Source: Eriocheir sinensis (Eukaryota > Arthropoda > Malacostraca > Decapoda > Varunidae). Taken from it: DNA of 64,000 nucleotides. The position numbers and the translations under genes were made by a program. This document shows, one piece after another, positions 52,701 to 64,000 of this stretch (position 1 is the first letter of the stretch; the number at the start of each line of letters is the position of its first letter). The stretch is from positions 186,001 to 250,000 of the forward strand of contig NW_026111756.1 in NCBI RefSeq assembly GCF_024679095.1, given 5' to 3'. Below the pieces are notes generated by a model. It had not been told where the DNA came from. It did not search any database and saw only the letters and a list, made by a program, of their open reading frames with translations.

Positions 52701-54520
52701 ATAATGTAAATGAGTATAACAATATGTATACAAAATACCTATGAAATAATCTAAATTCGTATCGAATTAAATTAAGAAAATACCAATATAATAATGTAAT
52801 TTTGGATGAAAATATATATACAAAATACACATAAAATAACCTAAATACAATTACAAATATACACATAAAATAATTTAAAATTGAATGAAATAAATATACA
52901 AAATAAACATAAAATAAGGTAAATTTGTAATGAAATATATGAAAAAATACACATAAAATAATATAAATTTGTATGAAAATATATATACAAATACACATTA
53001 AATAACATGAATTTGTATAAAATTTGTATCAAAATATATACTTATACACACAATAAAATAACGTAATTTTTTTATGAAAATGTATATACAAAATACATAT
53101 AAAATAATTTAAATACGTAGAAAAATATATATACAAAAAACACATAAAATAATGTAAATATGAATGAAAATATATAAACCAATACACATAAAATAATGTA
53201 AATTTGGATAAAATATATATACAAAATGAATATTAAATAATGTAAATATGTATAAAAAAAATATATACAAAAAACACATAGAATAATGTTAAATCGTATC
53301 AAAATAAATAAAGAGAATATCAATAAAATAATGTAAATTTGTATGAAAATAAAGATGCAAAATATCCATATAATAACGCATATTTGCATAAAAATATATA
53401 TACAAAAAATACATATAAAATAATTAAATTTGTAAAAAATAAATATACAAAATGCACGTACAATAAAGTAAATTTGTATTGAAATAGATATGCAAAATAC
53501 ACATTAATAATGTAAATTTGTATCAAAATATATATACGAATACTCATAAAATAGAGTAAATTTCTATGAAAATATACATACAATATAGATATACAAAATA
53601 CATATAAATAGTTAAATTCGTATTTAAATAAATTTACATAATACAAATAAAATAATGTAGATTTGTATGAAATGAAAACAAATACATTTTATATAAAATA
53701 TATATACAAAATACACATAGAATAATGTAAAAACATTTCAAAATAAATACACAGAATATCAATAAAATAATGTAAATTTGTATGAAAATAAAGATGCAAA
53801 ATACCCATAAAATAAAGCATATTTTTATAAAAATACATATACAAAAATACACATAGATTAATCAAATTTGTATTAAAATTAATATACAAAATGCACATAC
53901 AATAAGGTAAATTTGTATTGAAAAAATATGCAAAATACACATAAAACAATGTAAATTTGTTTCAAAATATATATACGAATACACATAAAATAACGCAGAT
54001 TTCTATAGAAATATATATACAAAATACACTTGAAATAATGTAAATACGTATAAAAATATATATACAAAATACACATTAAATAATGTTAATTCGTGTCAAA
54101 ATAAATAAACAAAATATCATGAAAAGAATGTGTATTTTTATGAAAATAGATATACAAAATACACATAAAATAACCTAAATTTGTATAAAACTATATACAA
54201 AAACACACAAAAATAATTTAAACTTGTATGAAAATAAATATACAAAAAATATATATAAATAGGTAAATTTGTATTGAAATACATATACAAAATACACATA
54301 AAATAATGTAAATTTGAATGAAAATATATAAACATATAGACTTAAAATAACGTAAATTTGTATCAAATATATATACAAAAAAAACATTAAATAATGTAAA
54401 TATGTATAAAAAAAATATATACAAAACACAAATAAAATAATGTAAAATCGTATCAAAATAAATACAGAAAATATTAATAAAATAATGTAAATTTGTATGA
54501 AAATTAAGATGCAAAATACC
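49720..54520 (-). repeat. 4.7-kb direct duplication, copy 2 (satellite, mostly - orientation)
   Basis: Second copy of 30160-34812. Near 51760 it keeps about two monomers (containing TATATGTCCAAAAATGAACG) that are missing at the matching point near 32170, where the sequence jumps from AACGCTA to AAATAATGCATTAAATAATG. It has a different deletion near 51415-51425. From 54520 to 54907 the - orientation continues. Confidence 0.88.
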
Positions 54521-54907
54521 CATAAAATAACGCATTTTTTATAAAAATATATATACGAAAAAACATAAAATATTTGATTTTGTATTAAAATAAATAGATA
54601 TACAAAATACACATAAAATAAGCTAAATTTGAATTGAAATATATATACAAAATACATAAAATAATGTAAATTTGTATCAAAATACCTATACAAATACACA
54701 TATAATAACGTAAATTTATAAAAATATATAAACAAAATACACATTAAATAATGTAAATACGTATAAAAAAAATGTAAAAAATACACAAATAATCATGTAA
54801 TTCGTATCAAAATAAATAGACAAAATACCAATAAAATAATGTAAATTTCTATGAGAAAACATATACAAAATACACATAAATAACGCAAATATCAATAAAA
54901 ATATATA
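54521..54907 (-). repeat. 45-bp satellite, - orientation, end of domain
   Basis: Continues past the end of the 4.7-kb duplication. It passes into + orientation at an AATATATATAATATATTTTT segment (54893-54920), repeated as a slightly longer version at 63170-63200. The two switch points are therefore copies of one another. Confidence 0.82.
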
Positions 54908-55773
54908 TAATATATTTTTATACATATTTAAAATATTTAATGTATATTTTGTATATATATTTTATCCAAATTTACGTGATTTTATATATATTTGTTTATA
55001 TATTTTCATACAAATTTACATTATTTTATGTGAGTTTTGTATATGTATTTCAATACAAATTTGCCTAACTTTATGTGTATTTTGCATATCTATTTTCAAA
55101 TAAATTTAAATTATTTTTGTGTATTTTTGTATATATTTTTATACAAATTTTAGTTATTTTATTTGTTTTTTGTATATATATTTTCCTACAAATATACATT
55201 CTTTTATTGGAATTTTGTGTATTTAATTTTTTACGAATTTACATTATTTATGTGTATTTTGTATATATATTTTTCTACGTATTTAAACTATTTTATGTGT
55301 ATTTTATATATACATTTTCATAAAAATTTACGTTATTTTATTGTGTGTATTCGTATATATTTTGAAACAAATTTTGTACAAATTCATGTTATTTATGTGT
55401 ATTTGTATATATATTTTCATACAAATTTATATTATTTTATGTGTATTCTTACATATATTTTATTACAAATTTACCTTATTTTATGTTTATTTTGTATATT
55501 TATTTCATTCAATTTTAAATTATTTAATGTGTATATTTGTATTTGTATATAGGTTATTTTATGTGTGTTTTCTATATATATTTTCATCCAAAATAATATT
55601 ATTTTATTGTTATTTTCTTAATTTAACTCGATACGAATTTAGATTATTTCATTGGTATTTTGTATACATATTTTTATACTCATTTACATTATCTAATGTG
55701 TGTTTTGTATATATTTTTTTATGCAAACTAATTTTATGTGCATTTTTGTACATATATTTTTATAGAAACTTAA
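54908..55773 (+). repeat. 45-bp satellite, + orientation, left flank of the piggyBac-like element
   Basis: Ordered monomers matching 63185-64000 and, from 55148 on, 38937-39554. It ends with the TTAA at 55770-55773, the left half of the target duplication. Confidence 0.9.
55770..55773. repeat. TTAA target-site duplication, left
   Basis: TTAA directly before CCCTATTCG. It is repeated at 59596-59599 directly after TATAGGG and present once in the empty-site paralogue. Confidence 0.88.
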
Positions 55774-55791
55774 CCCTATTCGTTCCGACCC
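55774..55791 (+). repeat. Left terminal inverted repeat of the piggyBac-like element
   Basis: CCCTATTCGTTCCGACCC, matching the right end with one mismatch (T/A at position 7). About 25 bp further in, CTGAGGATTTTTG (55811-55823) resembles CTTGAGATTTTTC next to the right repeat, a possible subterminal binding motif. Confidence 0.87.
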
Positions 55792-56398
55792 GGGCCACAT
55801 TTGCCCCCCCCTGAGGATTTTTGTCAAAACGATCATTTTTTTTTTATTACCAAGTTTAAAAGAAAAACAGACCTACTGATAAACGTAGAAAATACCGTAG
55901 ATTAAGATGCGACATCAAAAATAACCATAGGAGCCTCCGTTATCTTGCTAAACACGAATATTTAGAAACACCGACGCGAATCATTTTGAAGCACGGCGAT
56001 ACGCTGTGAAAAAAAAACCAACGTTCAAACGCCTCCGGATGACGATATTATTACTGTTATAAGTATTAATATACCTGTATTGTATAGTGCTATACTGCAT
56101 GTTCTGCATCTTTTATGTTAACAAAGCTTTAGCTGATACACTAAACAGACCAACAAACAAGCTAGCTGTAATAAAACATAAAAACGTACACAGCCCGCTG
56201 TGTACGAGAGTTATTCAACGGCAGTTGGCGACACGAGCTTGTGATTGCGGCGAGGCGATGACGAATTATGGCACATACAATACTTATTTTGACACTACCA
56301 TAAGGTGATAACTGTGTCTCGTACATATGTTAATTTCTTGTACTTTGGCCAGACAATTCCTATATATAGCTAATAAAGAAAAAAACGTACGTGCTTGG

Positions 56399-56402
<4 letters not shown>
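55792..56402 (+). other. Left arm of the piggyBac-like element, no recognised gene
   Basis: Non-repetitive sequence of mixed composition. The longest frame is 73 codons (56087-56308, starting MLYCMFCIF). It contains cysteines but no domain I recognise, and it may be chance or a remnant. AATAAA followed by an A run occurs at 56372-56384, which could act as a polyadenylation signal but has no transcript assigned. Confidence 0.6.

Positions 56403-56438
<36 letters not shown>
56403..56438. repeat. (AG)18 microsatellite
   Basis: Uninterrupted AG run directly abutting copy 1 of the 58-bp module. In copies 2, 3 and 4 the same side of the module is joined to CT, so the dinucleotide belongs to the module. 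Confidence 0.97.
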
Positions 56439-56596
<158 letters not shown>

Positions 56597-56743
56597 AACC
56601 AGGCAACACGGATAATACCCCACATCAGCTCAGTGCCAGTGTCACGTGCTGCGAAATAGTCAAGTCAGTCATATTCAGTTCCGGTCCAGCGAAGCAACTA
56701 TACTCTTATCGCCAAAAAAAAAATTTAGCGTAATAAAAAATAC

Positions 56744-56800
56744 TATGAAAGATGGAAGAGAGGGAGCTAGGTTCAAACGGTCAAATAGCCTATGACTGGC

Positions 56801-56801
<1 letters not shown>
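56744..56801 (+). repeat. 58-bp module, copy 2
   Basis: Contains GATGGAAGAGAGGGAGCTAG and GTTCAAACGGTCAAATAGCC. The preceding AAATTTAGCGTAATAAAAAA (56721-56740) is shared with copy 4 (57332-57352), so the full module is at least 80 bp. It is followed by CTCTC and a short TA run (56806-56837). Confidence 0.93.
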
Positions 56802-56843
<42 letters not shown>

Positions 56844-56845
56844 AC

Positions 56846-57107
<262 letters not shown>

Positions 57108-57224
57108 GTCATTCATATTCAGCTCCTTTCAATATAAGCAAATATACTCTTATCGGCAAAAAAAAAATTACTTTCTATAAATCACTGGCCTCATATGGTT
57201 TATTTTGGGGGACCTGGATGCATT

Positions 57225-57259
57225 GAGAGAGAGACCCAGAGAGAGAGAGAGAGAGAGCG

Positions 57260-57299
<40 letters not shown>
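57225..57299. repeat. Interrupted (AG)n microsatellite
   Basis: AG runs broken by ACCCAGAG near 57233 and GCGACACAG near 57257. It lies between two unique stretches of the element (57105-57224 and 57300-57356). Confidence 0.94.
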
Positions 57300-57302
<3 letters not shown>

Positions 57303-57356
57303 TTTGGGATATCAAGACGAATAGGAAAGCGAAATTTAGCGTAATAAAAAAAATAC

Positions 57357-57415
57357 TATGAAAGATGGAAGAGAGGGGAGCTAGGTTCAAACGGTCAAAT
57401 AGCCTATGACTGGCC
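57357..57415 (+). repeat. 58-bp module, copy 4
   Basis: Closest to copy 1 in its AGAGAGGGGAGCTAG run. It is followed by a short CT repeat leading directly into the ATC/ACC tract. Confidence 0.93.
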
Positions 57416-57430
57416 TCTCTCTCTCTCTGA

Positions 57431-58443
57431 CACTTATCATCAACGCCACCATCACGACCACCATCATCACCACCATCATCATCATCACCACCATCATCAT
57501 CACCACCATCATCATCACCACCATCATCATCATCATCACCATCATCACCACCATCATCACCACCATCATCACCACCATCATCACCATCATCATCACCACC
57601 ATCATCATCACCATCATCATCACCATCATCACCATCATCACCACCATCATCATCACCACCATCATCACCATCATCACCATCATCACCACCATCATCATCA
57701 CCACCATCACCATCACCACCATAATCATCACCACCATCATCACCACCATCATCATCACCACCATCATCATCACCACCATCATCATCACCACCATCATCAC
57801 CACCACCATCATCACCACCATAATCATCACCACCATCACCATCATCACCATCATCATCACCATCATCATCACCACCATCATCATCACCACCATCATCATC
57901 ACCACCACCATCATCACCACCACCATCATCACCACCATAATCATCATCATCACCATCATCACCATCATCACCACCATCATCATCACCACCATCATCACCA
58001 TCATCACCACCATCATCATCACCACCATCACCATCACCACCATAATCATCACCACCATCATCACCACCATCATCATCACCACCATCATCATCACCACCAT
58101 AATCATCACCACCATCATCATCACCACCATCATCATCACCACCATCATCATCACCACCATCACCATCATCACGATCATCACCACCATCATCATCACCACC
58201 ATCATCACCATCATCACCATCATCACCACCATCATCATCACCACCATCACCATCACCACCATCATCACCACCATCATCACCACCACCATCATCACCACCA
58301 TCATCATCACCACCATCATCATCACCACCATCATCATCACCACCATCATCACCATCATCATCACCACCATCATCATCACCACCATCATCACCATCATCAC
58401 CATCATCACCACCATCATCATCACCACCATCACCATCATCACC
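57431..58443. repeat. 1-kb trinucleotide tract, CAT/CAC mixture
   Basis: Irregular alternation of CAC and CAT triplets with rare CAA/TAA variants. It has longer-range copies: one pattern containing CCATAATCATCACC recurs near 57718, 57819, 57935, 58041 and 58096. Translation gives Asp/Gly runs on the - strand and Thr/Ile runs on the + strand. These frames are long only because triplet repeats avoid stops, and there is no sign of a real gene. Confidence 0.93.
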
Positions 58444-59431
58444 AAAAAGGAGGAAGAAGAGGATGAAGAAGAGGAAGAGGAAGAAGAGGAGGAAATAGAG
58501 GAAGAGGAGGAAGAAGAAGAGGAAGGAGAGGAAGATGCAGAAGAGGAGGAAAAAGAGGAAGAAGAAAAGGAAGAGGAAGAAGAAGAGGTAGGGGATGAAA
58601 AGGAGGAAGAAGATAGAAGAGGAAGAAGAATAGGACGAGAAGCTAGGCAGAGGTGGAAGAAGAATAGGATGAAGAAGAGGACGAAGAGGAGGAAAAGAGT
58701 GAAGTGGACAATAAGGAGGAAGAAGAGGAAGAAGGAAGAAGAGGAAGACTAGGAAAAGTAGGAAGAAGAGGAAGAAAAGGAGGAAGAGGATGAAGAAGAG
58801 GAGGAAATAGAGGAAGAGGTGGGAGAGGAGGAAGAAGAGAAAGAGGAAGAGGAGGAAGAAGAGCAAAATCAAGAAAAGGAAGAAGATGAGAAGGAAGAAG
58901 AAAAGGAAGAGGAGAGGAAGAATGAGGAAGAAGAGTAGGACGAGAAGCTAGGAAGAGGAGGAAAAGAGAAGCAGAGGAAGAGGAAAAGGAAAAGAAGAAG
59001 AGGAAGGAGGGAAAAGAGGAAGAGGGCAAAGGAGAAAGAAGAGGAAGAGGAGGAAGAAGAGGAAAAGGAGGAAGAAGAGGAGGAAGGAAAGGAGGAAGAG
59101 CAGGAAGAAGAGTAAGAGGAAGAAGAGGAGGAAATAGAGGAAGAAGAGGAGGAGGAGGAAGAACAGGAAGAGGAGGAAGATGAAGAAGGAGGAAGAGGCA
59201 GAAGAAAAGGAAGAGGATGAAAAAGAGGCGAGAAGAAGGAAGAAAGAAAAAGGAAAGGAGGAAGAGGAGGAAGAATAAAGGAAGAAGAAGAGAGGAAGAG
59301 GAAGAGGAAGAAAGGAGAAAGAAGAGGAGGAGGAAAGAAAGGAAGAAGAGGAAGAAGAAGAAGAAAAGAAGGAAGAAGAAGAAGGAAGAAGAGGAAGAAA
59401 AGAAGGAAGAAAGAAGAGAGGAAGAGGAGAA
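58444..59431 (+). repeat. 1-kb polypurine (GGAAGAAGA) tract
   Basis: Nearly uninterrupted purine strand made of AGGAAGAAG-type units with very few pyrimidines (for example ACTAGG near 58748). Mirror-like polypurine sequence of this length can form intramolecular triplexes. Glu/Lys/Arg-rich + frames and Ser/Phe/Leu-rich - frames are repeat artefacts. Confidence 0.94.
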
Positions 59432-59576
59432 TTTTATTTCTTGAGAGTTTCTTTTCACTCATTATTCACTATTGCTTTACACCATTGATTAGGTTCCAGT
59501 ACTTAGTGTTCACGAGCGTTATTGTTGTTCAGAAAAATCAATACGATGCTGGCTATACGAGGGCGAAAAATCTCAA
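59432..59576. other. Right arm of the piggyBac-like element, no gene seen
   Basis: About 145 bp of non-repetitive sequence between the polypurine tract and the right terminal repeat. No open frame of interest. Contains CTATACGAGGGCGAAAAATC just inside the terminal repeat. Confidence 0.7.
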
Positions 59577-59595
59577 GGGGTCGGAACGTATAGGG
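59577..59595 (-). repeat. Right terminal inverted repeat of the piggyBac-like element
   Basis: GGGGTCGGAACGTATAGGG; its inward-reading strand begins CCCTATACGTTCCGACCC and pairs with 55774-55791. It is followed directly by TTAA. Confidence 0.87.
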
Positions 59596-59599
59596 TTAA
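59596..59599. repeat. TTAA target-site duplication, right
   Basis: Second TTAA. The satellite then continues as AACGATATTTTATGTG, matching AACGTTATTTTATGTG after the empty site at 39554. Confidence 0.88.
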
Positions 59600-61203
59600 A
59601 ACGATATTTTATGTGTATTTTGTATATGTTTTCTCATACAAATTGACATTATTTAATTAGTTTTTTGTTTATTTATTTTGATACGAATGACTTGATTATT
59701 TGTGTATTTGTATATGTTTTTTCATACAAATTTATATTATATCATTGGTATTTTGTTTATTTATTTTGATACGAATTACATGATTATATGTGTATTTTGT
59801 ACATATTTTTTATACGTATTTACATTATTTAATGTGTATTTTGTTTATATATTTTCATACAAATTTATCTTAATATATGTGTATTTGTATAAATATTTTG
59901 ATACAAATTTACTCTATTTTATGTATTTTGTATATATATATTTCTATTCAAATTTAGCTTATTTTGTGAGTATTTTGTATATCTATTTTCAAATAAATTT
60001 AATTACTTTTGTGTATTTTTGTATATAGTTTTATACAAATTTACGTTATTTTATGTGTATTTTGTATATTTATATTTATACAAATACACATTCTTTTTTT
60101 GGTATTTTGTTTATTTATTTTGATACGAATTTACATTATTTTATGTGTAATTTGTATACATTTTTTTATACGTATTTACTTCATTTATTCATTTATTTAT
60201 TTGTATATATATTTTTATAGAAATCTACGTTATTTTATGTGTATTCGTATATATATTTTGAAACAAATTTACATTGTTTTATATGTATTTTGCATATCTA
60301 TTTCAATACAGATTTACATTATTATATGTGTATTTTGTATATTTATTTTAATACAAATTAATTTTTTATGTGTATTTTTGTAAATATATTTTTATAGAAA
60401 AAATGCGTTATTTTATGGGTATTTTGCATCTTTATTTTCATACAAATTTACATTATTTTATTAATATTCTGTGTATTTTTTTTGATACGATTTTACATTA
60501 TTCTATTTTTTTTTTGTATATATATTTTTTATACATATTTACATTATTTAATGAGTATTTTGTATATATATTTTATACAAATTTACGTTAATTGAAGTGT
60601 ATTTGTTTATATATTTTCATTCAAATTTACATTATTTTATGTGTATTTTGTATATGTATTTCAATACAAATTTACCTAATTTTATGTGTATTTTGTATAT
60701 TTATTTTCATACAAATATAATTTATTTTTGTATATTTTTATATATAGTTTTATACAAATTTACGTTATTTTATGTGTATTTTATACATGTATTTTCATAC
60801 AAATACACATTCTCTTATTGATATTCTCCTTATTTATTTTGTCATGAATTTACATTATTTAATGTGTATTTTGTATATATATTTTTATACGTATTTACAT
60901 CATTTCATGTGTATTTTGTATATATATTTCTATAGCTATCTACGTTATTTTAAGTGTATTCGTATATATATTTTGAAACAAATCTTCATTATTTTTTGTG
61001 TATTTTGTATATATATTTCATTACAAATTTGCCTTATTTCATGTTTATTTTTATATCTATTTTCATTCAAATTCAAATTATTTTATGTGTATATATTTAT
61101 TTGTATATTTTCATTCAAAATTACATTATTTTATCGGTATTTTGTTCATTTTTTTCGATACGAATTTAGATTATTTCATGTGTATTTTCTATACATATAC
61201 AAA
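59600..61203 (+). repeat. 45-bp satellite, + orientation, clearest higher-order repeat
   Basis: Holds an easily read ordered series of 16 monomer variants from TTTTTGTATATAGTTTTATA near 60017 to its next occurrence near 60740 (about 724 bp). The same order, reverse-complemented, is present at 30210-31950 and 49770-51500. It ends at a switch like the one near 40610. Confidence 0.9.
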
Positions 61204-61303
61204 TAGAGTAAATTTCTATGAAAATATATATTGAAAATACATATAAAATTATGTAAATAAGTATAAAAATATATATATCAAATACACTTAAAAAAATGAA
61301 AAT
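61204..61303 (-). repeat. Short - oriented satellite patch
   Basis: About two monomers (GAGTAAATTTCTATGAAAAT onwards) in - orientation between + domains. The first part equals 40610-40700. A second switch follows in the AAAATTCAATATAAATTTAC segment. Confidence 0.8.
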
Positions 61304-62366
<1,063 letters not shown>

Positions 62367-63184
62367 AAGCACAAATAGAATAATGTAAGTATTAATAAAA
62401 TAATGTAAATTTGTATGAAAATTAAGATGCAAAATATCCATAAAATAACGCATATTTTATAAAAATATATATCCGAAAACACATAAAATATCTGATTTTG
62501 TATTAAAATAAGTATACAAAATGCACATACAATAAGGTAAATTTGTATTGAAATAGATACGCAAAATACATATAAAACAATGTAAATTTGTTTCAAAATA
62601 TATAAAGGAATACACCTAAAATAACGTAGATTTCTATAAAAAAATATATACAAAATACACATATAATTAAGTAAATACGTATAAAAAAAAATGTATACAA
62701 AATACACATAAAATAATGTAAACTCCTATCAAAATAAATAAACAAAATACTAATAAAAGAATGTTTGTTTGTATAAATATAAATATACAAAATACACATA
62801 AAATAACGTAAATTTATATAAAACTATGTACAAAAATACAAAAAAGTAATTAAATTTGTATTAAAATAGATATACAAAATACACATAAAATAAGCTAAAT
62901 TTGAATTGAAATATATATACAAAATACATAAAATAATGTAAATTTTTATCAAAATACTTATAAAAATACACATATAATAACGTAAATTTGTAAAAAAATA
63001 TATAAACAAAATACACATTAAATAATGTAAATACGTATAAAAAAATGTACAAAATACACAAACAATCATGTAATTCGTATCAAAATAAATAGACAAAATA
63101 CCAATAAAATAATGTAAATTTCTATGAGAAAACATATGCAAAATACACATAAATAACGCAAATGTCAATAAAAATATATATAAT
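62367..63184 (-). repeat. 45-bp satellite, - orientation
   Basis: Matches 54480-54907 in its last half, including ACACAAACAATCATGTAATT (compare 54783-54802), and ends at the AATATATTTTTATACATATT switch shared with 54907. Confidence 0.87.
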
Positions 63185-64000
63185 ATAATATATTTTTATA
63201 CATATTTAAAATATTTAATGTATTTTTTGTATATATATATTTTATCCAAATTTACGTTATTTTATGTGTATTTGTATATATATTTTTATACAAATTTACA
63301 TTATTTTATGTGAGCTTTGTATATGTATTTCAATACAAATATGCCTAACTTTATGTGTATTTTGCATATCTATTTTCAAACAAATTTTAATTATTTTTGT
63401 GTATTTTTGTATATATTTTTATACAAATTTTAGTTATTTTATTTGTTTTTTGTATATATATTTTCCTACAAATATACATTCTTTTATTGGAATTTTGTGT
63501 ATTTATTTTGTTACGAGTTTACATTATTTTATGTGTATTTTGTATATATATTTTTCTACGTATTTAAATTATTTTATGTGTATTTTTTATATACATTTTC
63601 ATAAAAATTTACGTTATTTTATAGTGTGTATTCGTATATATTTTGAAACAAATTTTATACAAATTCATGTTATTTTATGTGTATTTGTATATATATTTTC
63701 ATACAAATTTATATTATTTTATGTGTATTTTTACATATATTTTATTACAAATTTACCTTATTTTATGTTTATTTTGTATATTTATTTCATTCAATTTTAA
63801 ATTATTTAATGTGTTTATTTGTATTTGTATTTAGGTTATTTTATGTGTGTTTTCTATATATATTTTCATCCAAAATTACATTAATTTATTGTTATTTTCT
63901 TAATTTAACTCGATACGAATTTAGATTATTTCATAGGTATTTTGTATACATATTTTTATACTCATTTTCATTATCTAATGTGTGTTTTGTATATATATTT
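63185..64000 (+). repeat. 45-bp satellite, + orientation, continues beyond the window
   Basis: Direct counterpart of 54908-55730 without the transposon. It stops at the window edge before reaching the TTAA insertion position. No boundary of the satellite array is visible at either end of the window. Confidence 0.88.

Noticed and set aside
56087..56308. 73-codon frame with several cysteines in the left arm of the piggyBac-like element, considered as a transposase C-terminal remnant
   Set aside because: No recognisable piggyBac catalytic region or zinc-binding pattern; length is within chance expectation for this composition.
57175..58872. 565-codon - strand frame with long Asp/Gly runs, plus overlapping Met/Val and Thr/Ile frames
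   Set aside because: Direct translation of the ATC/ACC triplet tract and polypurine tract; all frames are open because of repeat composition.
58643..59462. Ser/Phe/Leu-rich - strand frames and Glu/Lys/Arg-rich + strand frames
   Set aside because: Produced by the polypurine/polypyrimidine repeat; no start context, domain or conservation signal.

Overview
This window looks like a piece of an arthropod genome, quite possibly a decapod crustacean, and almost all of it is satellite DNA. The evidence is threefold: a CR1-type non-LTR retrotransposon with an octamer 3' tail, a TTAA-flanked piggyBac-like element, and an extreme load of microsatellites. The crustacean assignment is inference from the look of the CR1 copy and the repeat load. 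No host protein gene, tRNA or rRNA could be supported.

About 58 kb is a very AT-rich satellite built from a degenerate monomer of about 45 bp. The monomer core reads TACATTATTTTATGTG, then TATTTTGTATATATA, then TTTTCATACAAATT. Because 45 is divisible by 3 and this strand has no stop codon in any of its three frames, the array yields hundreds of overlapping Phe/Tyr/Ile/Cys-rich open frames. The complementary strand is closed in all three frames. These open frames are not genes, but their strand reports monomer orientation.

Read that way, the array is a mosaic of about 20 oriented domains. The main + domains are 1-410, 1854-8965, 9866-20688, 22125-30209, 38931-40609, 42381-43645, 48828-49769, 54908-55773, 59596-61203, 61304-62366 and 63185-64000. 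Most of the remainder is in - orientation. Monomer variants follow one another in a fixed order, forming a higher-order repeat of about 16 monomers (about 0.72 kb, clearest at 60012-60736). These are nested in superunits of 8.5-12 kb (starting at about 1, 8553 and 20331), a 4.7-kb direct duplication (30160-34812 and 49720-54520), and a fresh tandem duplication of 1038 bp (17461-19536).

Two mobile elements interrupt the array. A 5'-truncated CR1 LINE lies at 35897-37800 on the + strand. It carries a reverse transcriptase broken by one frameshift, a 3' hairpin and three GTTCTTAT repeats. A piggyBac-like non-autonomous element lies at 55774-59595, with TTAA duplications and 18-bp terminal inverted repeats. 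It encloses about 3 kb of (AG)n, (TA)n, (ATC/ACC)n and polypurine repeats plus four copies of a 58-bp module. For both insertions an uninterrupted paralogous site survives elsewhere in the window (47776/47777 and 39551-39554), so the insertion events can be read directly.

There is no gene network here. The biology is satellite evolution by in-register recombination, inversion and duplication, followed by transposon insertion and microsatellite growth.
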